Below are positions 28,282 to 36,228 of a stretch of DNA of 64,000 bases, piece by piece. Numbering within the stretch: position 1 is the stretch's first letter; every line of letters starts with the position of its first letter. Origin of the DNA: Labilibacter sediminis (GTDB taxonomy: Bacteria > Bacteroidota > Bacteroidia > Bacteroidales > Marinilabiliaceae); NCBI RefSeq assembly GCF_005877885.1, contig NZ_VCHY01000004.1:186001-250000 (forward strand), given 5' to 3'. Below the pieces are notes generated by a model. The model was not told where the DNA came from. It ran no database searches and saw only the letters and a list, made by a program, of their open reading frames with translations. Position numbers and translations under genes: made by a program.

Positions 28282-30831
28282 TTAGAATTTGAAATGTAGT
28301 CCTCCTAATATCATTGTTGGAGTTTGGTCCATAAAGGCAAATTCTGCCGATTTTTGATTTAGGATGTTTCTACCGTTTACGTAAAAAGTAAGATTGTCTG
28401 TAGTTTTGTATGATACTTTAGCATTTAACAAGAACTTACTATCTATTTCAACAATGTCGTATTGATTTTCAAAAGTTTGCTCACCATAAAAATAAGCTTG
28501 TGGGAAAATTTCAAACTTCTTTGTAGGACGATAAGTCAACGAAAATCCTCCAAAGTAACTAGGTGTTGCTTTGTGTTTATAATCGTTTTGAGCAAATTCA
28601 GTAGGAATAGCATCTGAAGATATTAACGAACCGGGATTAGGTACGGTTCCTGTCATGATAGCCGCTCCAATCATATTTTCAATTGATTTTCCAACCTGAT
28701 ATTCAATGGTTTCGTCTCTACTAAAACCAATGTAATTGTCTAGTTTCGTTTGTTGAACGGTTAGGTGTCCATTAGCAACAAGTTTTTCATTGATTACCCA
28801 GTCTATATTAACGCTGGCACCTAATTGTTTCGATTTTAAACCTTGGCTTTGAAACTGCATGTGAACTGAGTCAGGAACAGCAAGAGGTATAACAGAATTT
28901 AGTTGCCCATCATCTGCAGCATCTCCAATTATTTCTGCCGGATTGTAAACTCTGGAAGCAGTAAATGTTGGCATTAGCGCACCATAGTTTTTAGTGGAAT
29001 TGTAGAATGCCTCAAAGTCAATCAGAATATTTTTAGCAGGACGAAGTCTATATCCAATTTCAATCATATCATTGGTTACCAGGTCATGTTCCTTATTTCC
29101 GTCGAATTGCATTACCCTGGGGTATGGACGATTGATTAGATTCCAGGTATAATTAGAGTGGGCGTTTATAAGAAATGAAGATTGGTTTGCTCTGGAGTAT
29201 ACAACTCTCAAGAGGTTGTTCTCATTAATTTTATAAGATCCAATTAATTGCCATGAAGCATAGATGTCATCCGGGTAATTATATTTTTCCGCTCTCAAGG
29301 CAGCAATTAGCCTAAGTTTTTCTGTTGGTTTATAATCTAACCTTAAGCTGGAAGCAAGAATATTGATAGTCTTCTCACCATTCAAGTAACCCCTTCCTTT
29401 TTTTGTAATGTATGGAGAATCATCATAAGCTACCGATTGGTAATTCAACCCGGGACGAATATCAATTTTATTTAATTGAATGTTGTATTCGGCAAGAGCA
29501 TTGATTTGCTTAATATCTAATTCAAAACCTTCATTTCCTGTCATAAAGTCAATGGTACCGCCATTGTAGTTGGCCTGAATAGATAAATCTTTAATGTTAG
29601 CTCTTACATCAATGTAACCTGTATTTGATGTTTTTCCGGCAAAAGGAGTTGGCATATCCCCCATGGTAGAGGTTAATGCATCTGACTGTTGGTAACCTCC
29701 GGAGATATTGATATTTGTGGTTTCGTTAGGAGAATATCCAATGTAACCATTTATACCCAAACGTTTTTTTGATTGTGAAGGATCGGTAAAGATTTCATCA
29801 ATACCATAAATAGTTATTGGTGTATATCCTGCATCCGGAAATATCATATAAGGTTTAGGATCCCCATTTTCATCCTTATTTCTGGGATTTAACATTTGCT
29901 CTCCTGTTTCAGAATCAGCTAATGATAATTTCCTGATCTGTTCTTTAGTAAGATGAGCATTGCCAATTAATTCGCCATCAAGCAAATATTTAGGATTTCC
30001 GTTGTCATAAACTCCATTATAAATGTAAATCTCGTCTCTTTCGCGTTTTCTTACTTCGTAATTTCCGGTAATTCCTACATTAAGTTTATCATTTAACTGT
30101 TTACGAAATGCAATATCTCCAATATAAGAACTTAAGCTTCCGCCCTGAAAATTACCTGATACAAGTGGAGTTTCATTGGTAATGGTTTGTGTAATAATAT
30201 TGATCACTCCAGATACAGCATTGGCACCATATAAAGCACTGGAAGGTCCTCTTACTACTTCAATTCTATCAATGTCTTCAAAGCTGATAGGTAATGATTC
30301 CCAAAGAGTTCCTCCGTGTGAATAATTAAAAACCTGACGACCGTTAATCATTACCAAGGTATTGGCATTTTCAGAATAAAGAAGCATATTCTTTCCTGGA
30401 ATATTATCATTACCTCTAATGTGAACGTCATAATTCCCGTTTGTTTTTTCACGCACTATAACACCTGGTACTAACCTAAGTGCCTCTTCAATGGATGTGG
30501 CACCAGAGCTTATGATTTGATCGTGGCTTAATACAGTTGTGGAAAGAGGTGAGTCAAAAACACTTTCTTCAGACTTTGAAGCAGAGGTTACATCCTTGTT
30601 TAAAAGTAATTCATAAAGTTCTTCAATGCTTGATGCACCAACAATATCCATTAACTTCATGATTTCTTCTAAATCGTAATCAGAAAGTTCTTCAATCTTC
30701 ATTTCAAGCACTTCTTTTCGAGTAAGCTTGTTGACGTCTTTTTTTGTTTCCTGAGCTATTATTGTCGCTGAAAACAGCATCAATAAAAACAGTGTAATAT
30801 ATTTTCGTAATAACATGGTATTTTTTTTCAA
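28282..30831 (-). CDS. TonB-dependent receptor with helical N-terminal extension
   Basis: An 849-residue outer-membrane receptor. A signal peptide (ending TIIAQE) is followed by an acidic helical segment of about 60 residues (EVLEMKIEELSDYDLEEIMK, IEELYELLLNKDVTSASK). The plug has STTVLSHDQIISSGATSIEE, LRLVPGVIVRE, and IEVVRGPSSALYGANAVSGV. The barrel ends in ILGGLHFKF with terminal Phe. The extension resembles the LxxLMxIxVTSASK leader of a group of ligand-gated receptors that lack the carboxypeptidase-like domain. The ligand is unknown. The YfiR-like gene lies immediately upstream with no gap between its stop and this start, so the two surely share a transcript and probably a function. Confidence 0.9.
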   Translation of the reverse strand: MKKNTMLLRKYITLFLLMLFSATIIAQETKKDVNKLTRKEVLEMKIEELSDYDLEEIMKLMDIVGASSIEELYELLLNKDVTSASKSEESVFDSPLSTTVLSHDQIISSGATSIEEALRLVPGVIVREKTNGNYDVHIRGNDNIPGKNMLLYSENANTLVMINGRQVFNYSHGGTLWESLPISFEDIDRIEVVRGPSSALYGANAVSGVINIITQTITNETPLVSGNFQGGSLSSYIGDIAFRKQLNDKLNVGITGNYEVRKRERDEIYIYNGVYDNGNPKYLLDGELIGNAHLTKEQIRKLSLADSETGEQMLNPRNKDENGDPKPYMIFPDAGYTPITIYGIDEIFTDPSQSKKRLGINGYIGYSPNETTNINISGGYQQSDALTSTMGDMPTPFAGKTSNTGYIDVRANIKDLSIQANYNGGTIDFMTGNEGFELDIKQINALAEYNIQLNKIDIRPGLNYQSVAYDDSPYITKKGRGYLNGEKTINILASSLRLDYKPTEKLRLIAALRAEKYNYPDDIYASWQLIGSYKINENNLLRVVYSRANQSSFLINAHSNYTWNLINRPYPRVMQFDGNKEHDLVTNDMIEIGYRLRPAKNILIDFEAFYNSTKNYGALMPTFTASRVYNPAEIIGDAADDGQLNSVIPLAVPDSVHMQFQSQGLKSKQLGASVNIDWVINEKLVANGHLTVQQTKLDNYIGFSRDETIEYQVGKSIENMIGAAIMTGTVPNPGSLISSDAIPTEFAQNDYKHKATPSYFGGFSLTYRPTKKFEIFPQAYFYGEQTFENQYDIVEIDSKFLLNAKVSYKTTDNLTFYVNGRNILNQKSAEFAFMDQTPTMILGGLHFKF

Positions 30832-31335
30832 TTATTTAACAGCAATTCCTAGAGCTATCAGTTTTTGATCAATTTTTAAGTTGTGAGATGTAATGTTTGC
30901 TTTACAGATCTCATACTTCATTTTTCCGCTTTGAACAGTGTAATTAATACCGGCACCTTTTTTGCAAAGTCCCGGTTTATCACTTACAATTAAGGTTGGC
31001 TTCTGCGCAAAATAGGATGTAACCTCGTTTATGCTACCGGATTTAGAATTTGGAATGTAAAACATGTTTGCGTTAGGTACTTCGGAAGGTGATTTAACGC
31101 TCTTAACAACTATGTTTTTGTTGTTAATTTTACGGGCTGCAGCTAGTTTTTTTAATTCGGAAATAATATCATCATTACCGTAAACGCCGATAATAAAATC
31201 CTTATTTCCTTCTTGGTTAGGCCATTCGATATATTTAGCAAAGTTAAATATAAACAGTGCTTTAAACATCGATTGTTGACCAGAAATGGATAACGACATA
31301 AGCGCCATTATCACTACAATCAACTTTGTTTTCAT
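30832..31335 (-). CDS. YfiR-like periplasmic protein (DUF4154)
   Basis: A 167-residue protein with a signal peptide (MKTKLIVVIMALMSLSISG) and a YfiR/DUF4154 domain: KALFIFNFAKYIEWP at the N-terminus, FIIGVYGNDDIISEL, VKSPSEVPNANMFYI, TLIVSDKPGLCKKGAGINY and the tail ANITSHNLKIDQKLIALGI. In Pseudomonas YfiR is a periplasmic repressor of the diguanylate cyclase YfiN; here no cyclase is nearby and the partner is a TonB receptor. In Bacteroidota such proteins often accompany receptors. A role in sensing or regulation through the envelope is inferred. Confidence 0.87.
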   Translation of the reverse strand: MKTKLIVVIMALMSLSISGQQSMFKALFIFNFAKYIEWPNQEGNKDFIIGVYGNDDIISELKKLAAARKINNKNIVVKSVKSPSEVPNANMFYIPNSKSGSINEVTSYFAQKPTLIVSDKPGLCKKGAGINYTVQSGKMKYEICKANITSHNLKIDQKLIALGIAVK

Positions 31336-31713
31336 ACTTATTTTGATTTAGGTTTTATGTGTTTAACTGGTTGCAAATTAACAAATCTTTATTCGGAAGT
31401 CATAGTTGAAGGTTACGCCTCAAGTAGTTACATAAGATATAATTATATTATATATAGAATCGAAATGTGTATAAAAATCAAATTTATTATAAGCTTTTAC
31501 TAGTGAAAATAAGATTTGTAAAAATTGTAACTTGTTGGTATGTATTGAGATGTGTAATATTGTGTATTTTAGGAGTGCTTGTTGTTTTTGTTTAAAGGAT
31601 TGGTTTTTGTATTAAGATAGGCATTATGGATAGCATTGTTTGTTTGATGAAAGTTGTGTTTTATTACACAAAAGCACAGTTGTTGCTGAAGTTATCAGCT
31701 CAATATTTTTCGT

Positions 31714-31956
31714 TATCTTTGGGGAATAAATTTATTTGCTAAAAGCAAAAAATCAATTAATGGATTATACGACTTTCATACGATTATTCATTCCTTTATT
31801 GCTATTCGTAAACATTAAGAATAGAGACTCCTTTCAATAGTTTTATCATAGATAAACGTATTTTATTAACCTTTTTATTGACAGTTAGATAAGAATAGAT
31901 AGTCTTTTCTGTACTGCCTTATCTTTTTATTTAATTATTGAGTAAAAGCATTTGTT
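31714..31956 (+). promoter_or_regulatory. Long leader of tryptophanase with promoter box and hairpin
   Basis: TATCTTTG at 31714-31721 fits the TAnnTTTG -7 box, giving an expected leader of about 230 nt. The leader holds a 26-codon frame (31760-31840) and, at 31887-31930, a hairpin AGATAAG/CTTATCT followed by TTTTAT, which looks like a weak terminator 27 bp before the tnaA start. This layout is like attenuation. The rest of the gene-free stretch 31336-31713 is AT-rich and holds nothing I can name except the promoters that the divergent yfiR-like gene must need. Confidence 0.4.
31760..31840 (+). CDS. Candidate 26-residue leader peptide
   Basis: ATG at 31760 opens MDYTTFIRLFIPLLLFVNIK and six further residues before TAG. 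It is hydrophobic in the middle and lies inside the long tnaA leader. Unlike E. coli TnaC it contains no Trp, so it is not a direct counterpart. It may be spurious; the position is the only support. Confidence 0.25.
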   Translation: MDYTTFIRLFIPLLLFVNIKNRDSFQ

Positions 31957-33354
31957 ATGGAGTTACCTTTTGCAGAATCATATAAAATTAAGATGGTTGA
32001 ACCCATCAGAAAAAGCACAAGAGAAGAACGTGAGCGATGGATAAAGAAAGCCAATTATAATTTGTTTAATCTTCGTAGTAATCAGGTATTTATTGATTTG
32101 CTTACCGATAGCGGAACAGGAGCAATGAGCGATAGGCAATGGGCAAGTATGATGTTAGGAGATGAAAGTTATGCCGGTGCATCATCTTACTATAATTTAA
32201 AGCAGGCCATTAAAAATATTACAGGTTTCGATTATTTTTTACCAACGCATCAGGGAAGAGCAGCTGAAAATGTTTTATTTTCCGCTTTAGTTTCAGAGGG
32301 TAATGTGGTGCCTGGAAACACTCACTTTGATACAACTAAAGGACATATAGAGTTCAGAAAAGCATCGGCTATTGATTGTACTATTGAAGAAGCTTTTGAT
32401 ACAACAGTAGATCATCCGTTTAAAGGAAATATTGACTTAAATAAACTAGAGTCAGTTTATCTAAAATACACAAATGAACAGATACCAATGGTTATTGTAA
32501 CAGTTACCTGTAATTCTTCGGGTGGCCAGCCTGTTTCAATGGAAAACCTTAAAGATGTGTATGACTTATCGAAGAAATATGGTATCCGCGTAATTTTTGA
32601 TTCTGCACGTTTTGCTGAAAATGCATATTTTATAAAGACTCGGGAGCAGGGATATGCACATCATACCATCAAAGATATTGTGGCTGAAATGTTTTCGTAT
32701 GCAGATGGTATGACCATGAGTAGTAAAAAAGATGCCATAGTAAATATGGGTGGTTTTATAGCTTTAAAAGAAGAAGAAGTTTTTAAGCAAGCGGCGCAAT
32801 ATAATATTATCTATGAGGGTTTTATTACCTACGGAGGAATGTCGGGAAGAGATATGAATGCTTTGGCTCAGGGCTTGGATGAAGGTACTGAGTTTGATTA
32901 TTTGGAATCAAGAATAAAGCAGGTTGCTTATTTGGGGCAGAAACTAAAAGAATATGGTGTGCCTGTTCAGGAGCCGTTTGGAGGGCATGCAATTTTTGTG
33001 GATGCCAAACGTTTTTTACCGCATATTCCGGTAGAACAATATGTAGCACAAACCCTGGCCATTGAATTGTACAAAGAAGCGGGTGTAAGAGGTGTTGAGA
33101 TTGGAACCCTACTTGCAGATAGAGATCCGGCAACCAGAGAAAATAGGTATCCTAAACTTGAGTTACTTCGTTTAGCCATACCTCGCAGAACTTATACAAA
33201 TAATCATATGGATGTGGTCGCAGCAGCTCTAAAAAATGTGTATGATAGAAGAAATGATATAAAAACCGGATATAAAATAATTAATGAAGCACCGATACTT
33301 CGTCATTTTACGGTTGAGTTAGAACCGTATGTAAAGGAATCGATGGGAGTTTAA
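31957..33354 (+). CDS. tnaA: Tryptophanase
   Basis: A 465-residue PLP lyase of the beta-eliminating tryptophanase/tyrosine phenol-lyase family. The PLP lysine is in MSSKKDAIVNMGG (about Lys258), and the entry motif is LLTDSGTGAMS with PTHQGRAAEN. Three positions that separate the two enzymes favour tryptophanase: FDTTKGH has Asp125 where the phenol-lyase has Thr; GVEIG has Ile382 where the phenol-lyase has its substrate-binding Arg; and LRHFT keeps His450, which the phenol-lyase lacks. It would break tryptophan into indole, pyruvate and ammonia in the cytoplasm. Its stop codon merges with the left end of repeat A2. Confidence 0.87.
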   Translation: MELPFAESYKIKMVEPIRKSTREERERWIKKANYNLFNLRSNQVFIDLLTDSGTGAMSDRQWASMMLGDESYAGASSYYNLKQAIKNITGFDYFLPTHQGRAAENVLFSALVSEGNVVPGNTHFDTTKGHIEFRKASAIDCTIEEAFDTTVDHPFKGNIDLNKLESVYLKYTNEQIPMVIVTVTCNSSGGQPVSMENLKDVYDLSKKYGIRVIFDSARFAENAYFIKTREQGYAHHTIKDIVAEMFSYADGMTMSSKKDAIVNMGGFIALKEEEVFKQAAQYNIIYEGFITYGGMSGRDMNALAQGLDEGTEFDYLESRIKQVAYLGQKLKEYGVPVQEPFGGHAIFVDAKRFLPHIPVEQYVAQTLAIELYKEAGVRGVEIGTLLADRDPATRENRYPKLELLRLAIPRRTYTNNHMDVVAAALKNVYDRRNDIKTGYKIINEAPILRHFTVELEPYVKESMGV

Positions 33355-33523
33355 ACCCGCATTATGTATTAGAACTTCGTCATGAGGATTGAAAGTGCAA
33401 TAAAACAAGACTTTACCGAAACGAGGCATAGCATCGTTCTGGTGAGTTGAGGTGAAGTAACGAAGTGACTTGTTTTGAAGGAATTTCAATGTGTAATAGA
33501 TTTTCTAATGCATATTGTGGGTT
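33354..33523. repeat. Family A intergenic repeat, copy A2
   Basis: 170 bp, ends AACCCGCATTATGTATTAGAA and (reverse complement of the right end) AACCCACAATATGCATTAGAA. It has the same internal ATTGAAA/TTTCAAT and AAAACAAG/CTTGTTTT pairs and GAGGCATAGCATCG core as the other copies. The TTAA at its left edge contains the tnaA stop codon; TTAA also follows the right edge. Confidence 0.88.
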
Positions 33524-33636
33524 AAAGAGACAAATTATACTTATTTTGAAATTTAGGCGTTATTTTTGTAGTTGAAGGTAGCGCTTTTTTAGACATAAAA
33601 GCACACAATTAATTTAATCACACAACACATTTTTTT

Positions 33637-34425
33637 ATGATGAAAAGTAAATTTTTAGTTATTGCAGCTCTGCTGTTAGTTGTATTTGCATCTTGTTCTA
33701 AAGATGGAGAAAAAGGAGATGCAGTTTTTAGCGTTAGGTTAACAGATTCTCCTGCTGAATATGAGGAAGTTTTAATTGATGTTCAGGAAATAAAAATTAA
33801 TTTATCAAGCGAGGATGATGAAGGCGGATGGATTACTTTATCCGATGTAAACACAGGTGTTTATGATCTGCTTGAATTAACCAATGGAGTAGATACTTTA
33901 CTGGCGGAGGAGATGTTGTCTGCCGGGACAATTTCTCAAATGAGGTTGGTTTTAGGGGATAATAATCAACTAAAAAAAGACGGAGTGTATCATCCTTTGG
34001 ATACGCCTTCGGGTCAGCAGTCAGGTTTAAAGTTTAATATTCACGCCACCTTGGAGCCGGGATTAACCTATAAAATCTGGATTGATTTTGATGCAGCACG
34101 TTCTATTGTAGAGAAAGGAAATGGAACCTATTCTTTAAAACCGGTAATTAGGACATTCACGGAAGCTACGAGTGGTGCTATTGAAGGAAATATTATTCCT
34201 GTGGAGTCAAGACCTTATATTCATGCTATAACTGCAGAGAATGATACTTTTTCTACTTATGCTGATGAGGAGACAGGTTATTTCCTAATTAGAGCTCTTC
34301 CTGAAGATGTTTATAAAATAGAAATTAATCCACAAGAAGGATATGAACAAAAAGTTATTGAGGATATTGATGTAACAATAGGTAATGTTTATTCATTAGA
34401 AGATGTAACAATCAATACAAAGTAA
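33637..34425 (+). CDS. DUF4382 lipoprotein
   Basis: A 262-residue lipoprotein with the signal ending VFASC (Cys about residue 20). The domain begins FSVRLTDSPAEYEEVLIDVQ, a typical DUF4382 start, with the later DLLELTNGVDTLLAEEMLSA and FNIHATLEPGLTYKIWIDFDA. The last 70 residues (GAIEGNIIP to the end) look like a carboxypeptidase-regulatory-like beta domain. Function is unknown; the protein is likely on the outer membrane. It follows repeat A2 by 113 bp and ends with its own terminator, so it is monocistronic. A second ATG one codon downstream could be the true start. Confidence 0.85.
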   Translation: MMKSKFLVIAALLLVVFASCSKDGEKGDAVFSVRLTDSPAEYEEVLIDVQEIKINLSSEDDEGGWITLSDVNTGVYDLLELTNGVDTLLAEEMLSAGTISQMRLVLGDNNQLKKDGVYHPLDTPSGQQSGLKFNIHATLEPGLTYKIWIDFDAARSIVEKGNGTYSLKPVIRTFTEATSGAIEGNIIPVESRPYIHAITAENDTFSTYADEETGYFLIRALPEDVYKIEINPQEGYEQKVIEDIDVTIGNVYSLEDVTINTK

Positions 34426-34452
34426 ACAGCTGTTATTAGGTTGGTAAAAAGT

Positions 34453-34487
34453 AGGCGTTATGCATTTTTATGTGTAACGCCTTTTTT
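34453..34487 (+). terminator. Terminator after the DUF4382 gene
   Basis: AGGCGTTA pairs with TAACGCCT across a loop that can itself pair (TGCA near TGTG), followed by a run of T. Confidence 0.85.
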
Positions 34488-34654
34488 ATTTGGAGTATGG
34501 CGTTCTTGTCTTTTTTTAGTAACTACTAACTGTTATTGTATTTAAATTATGAAGGTTATTGAATTACTCTATAGCTTCAAGGTTTGACTGAAATGCTTAA
34601 ATCCATTACCTTGTCTACTAATTTTAAAGAGAGGTTGGTTACTTTAAAGGCTTA

Positions 34655-34730
34655 TTTCATGTGTCTAAATTTGATTTAAATGTCACATGGAACTCGCCAA
34701 ATTTAAGCATGCTCTCATGGCTCGTTTCAT
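34655..34730 (-). repeat. Family B repeat, copy B1 (reverse)
   Basis: Read on the minus strand it starts ATGAAACGAGCCATG, passes through AAATTTGGCGAGTTCCATGT and ends ACACATGAAA. CATGTG and CACATG near the right end are inverted. The same start, GAGTTCCATG block and ACATGAAA end occur at 42753 and 58341. The remainder of 34488-34794 shows no gene. Confidence 0.6.
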
Positions 34731-34794
34731 ATTTTAATGTAACCTGCAGAAATCAAATTATATGACCAATTGTTAAATTATAAACTTCTTTTTT

Positions 34795-36018
34795 ATGAGA
34801 TCATTAATTGTGGTTTTAGTATTGTTTTTGGGTATGTGTACTATTAATGCGCAGATGAAGGATAGTATTTCTGAGGCATCAAAATTTAGAGATTTTTCAT
34901 TTATCCCATTGCCCGTAATTGCTGCTAATCCAACAACAGGATGGATGTTTGGATTGGCTCCGGGAGCAACTTGGTATATGGGAGATCCGTCGAATACAAG
35001 TATATCATCAGGTTTAGGTACTGTAATTTATACAACCAATAAACAGTGGATATTAACGGCAAAAACCAATGTGTTTTTAGAAGGTGACAGCTGGAATTTG
35101 TTAGGGGATTATAGATTTTTTATTACATCCCAACCAACCTATGGACTGGGTACTGGACCTCAATCAGGTAAGCCTGTGGGGACTGGAATAGAATATGAGG
35201 ATGGGATGTTTAGTAAACCTATCTCCATAGGTCAAATGATGGAGTTTAATTATTTTCGATTTCATCAAACGGTATTAAAAAGAATTGAAGATACTCGGTT
35301 CTTTGCAGGGATTGGTTATCATCTCGACTACCATTATAATATTGTGGATAATTTACTTGATTTAGAAGCAGAAGAACCTGTGTTAACCAGTCATTATTCA
35401 TATAATACCATGCATGGATTAAGTACTGATAATTATTTACTCTCAGGAATTTCAGTTAATGCGCTGTATGATAGTCGGGATAATGCGGTAAATCCATATA
35501 GTGGTAGATATGCTTTCGCAAATATTAGGATTAACCCAACCTTTTTAGGAAATGAGAAATCATCATCGTTACTTTGGCTGGAGTATCGCGATTATTTAAA
35601 CTTAAATAAACAGCGTCCAAGGCACATGATTGGCTTTTGGACTTACGGATGGTTTGTAACCAGCGGAGAAGTGCCGTACCTTGATTTGCCTGCAGTTGGT
35701 TGGGATCAGTTTGGAAGATCTGGAAGAGCTTATACGCAAGGTAGGTTTAGAGGAGAAAATTTAATGTATGGCGAAATCGAATACCGCTTTCCTTTGCAAA
35801 AGAACAAAGAAACATTTGGTGGGGTAGTTTTTGTTAATACAACTACGGCCACAAATGAAATGGCAGATATAAACCTGATGCAAAATTTAGATTATGGATA
35901 TGGTGTTGGATTGAGAGTGATGCTTAATAAAAAATCCAGAGCCAATTTAAATATCGATTTTGCCTGGGGCAAGTATGGAGCTAGCGGATTTTATCTTGGG
36001 TTAAATGAGGTTTTTTAA
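34795..36018 (+). CDS. BamA/TamA-like outer-membrane barrel protein
   Basis: A 407-residue protein with signal peptide (ending TINAQM) and an Omp85-type barrel without POTRA domains. The N-terminal strand FSFIPLPVIAANPTTGWMFG, the mid-barrel NALYDSRDNAVNPYSG and the late motif GRFRGENLMYGEIEYRFPL (the lid-lock GRFRG) are family landmarks, and it ends LGLNEVF with terminal Phe. The bacterial surface antigen family inserts or secretes proteins or lipids; this short form has no known role. It is monocistronic in appearance. Confidence 0.85.
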   Translation: MRSLIVVLVLFLGMCTINAQMKDSISEASKFRDFSFIPLPVIAANPTTGWMFGLAPGATWYMGDPSNTSISSGLGTVIYTTNKQWILTAKTNVFLEGDSWNLLGDYRFFITSQPTYGLGTGPQSGKPVGTGIEYEDGMFSKPISIGQMMEFNYFRFHQTVLKRIEDTRFFAGIGYHLDYHYNIVDNLLDLEAEEPVLTSHYSYNTMHGLSTDNYLLSGISVNALYDSRDNAVNPYSGRYAFANIRINPTFLGNEKSSSLLWLEYRDYLNLNKQRPRHMIGFWTYGWFVTSGEVPYLDLPAVGWDQFGRSGRAYTQGRFRGENLMYGEIEYRFPLQKNKETFGGVVFVNTTTATNEMADINLMQNLDYGYGVGLRVMLNKKSRANLNIDFAWGKYGASGFYLGLNEVF

Positions 36019-36228
36019 TCTTATTGATAGCGTCGGGTAAAAGTTGTAAGAGGAACTATTTTTTTGAAATCATATTTGTTAAAAAGAGTGGTTAACAAGA
36101 TGAGCAGTATTATTTAGTTAGATGAAGAGTTGGGGTGTTGTGAAAGATGTTGGGGTTTTAACTTTTTAATATTCAATTTGTTTTCATAAATTAAGATGCA
36201 ATGTCGTTAAATAACTAAAACTCCACTT

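Noticed and set aside
31957-33354. Tyrosine phenol-lyase as the identity of this gene
   Set aside because: The residues that distinguish the enzymes (Asp125, Ile382, His450) follow tryptophanase.
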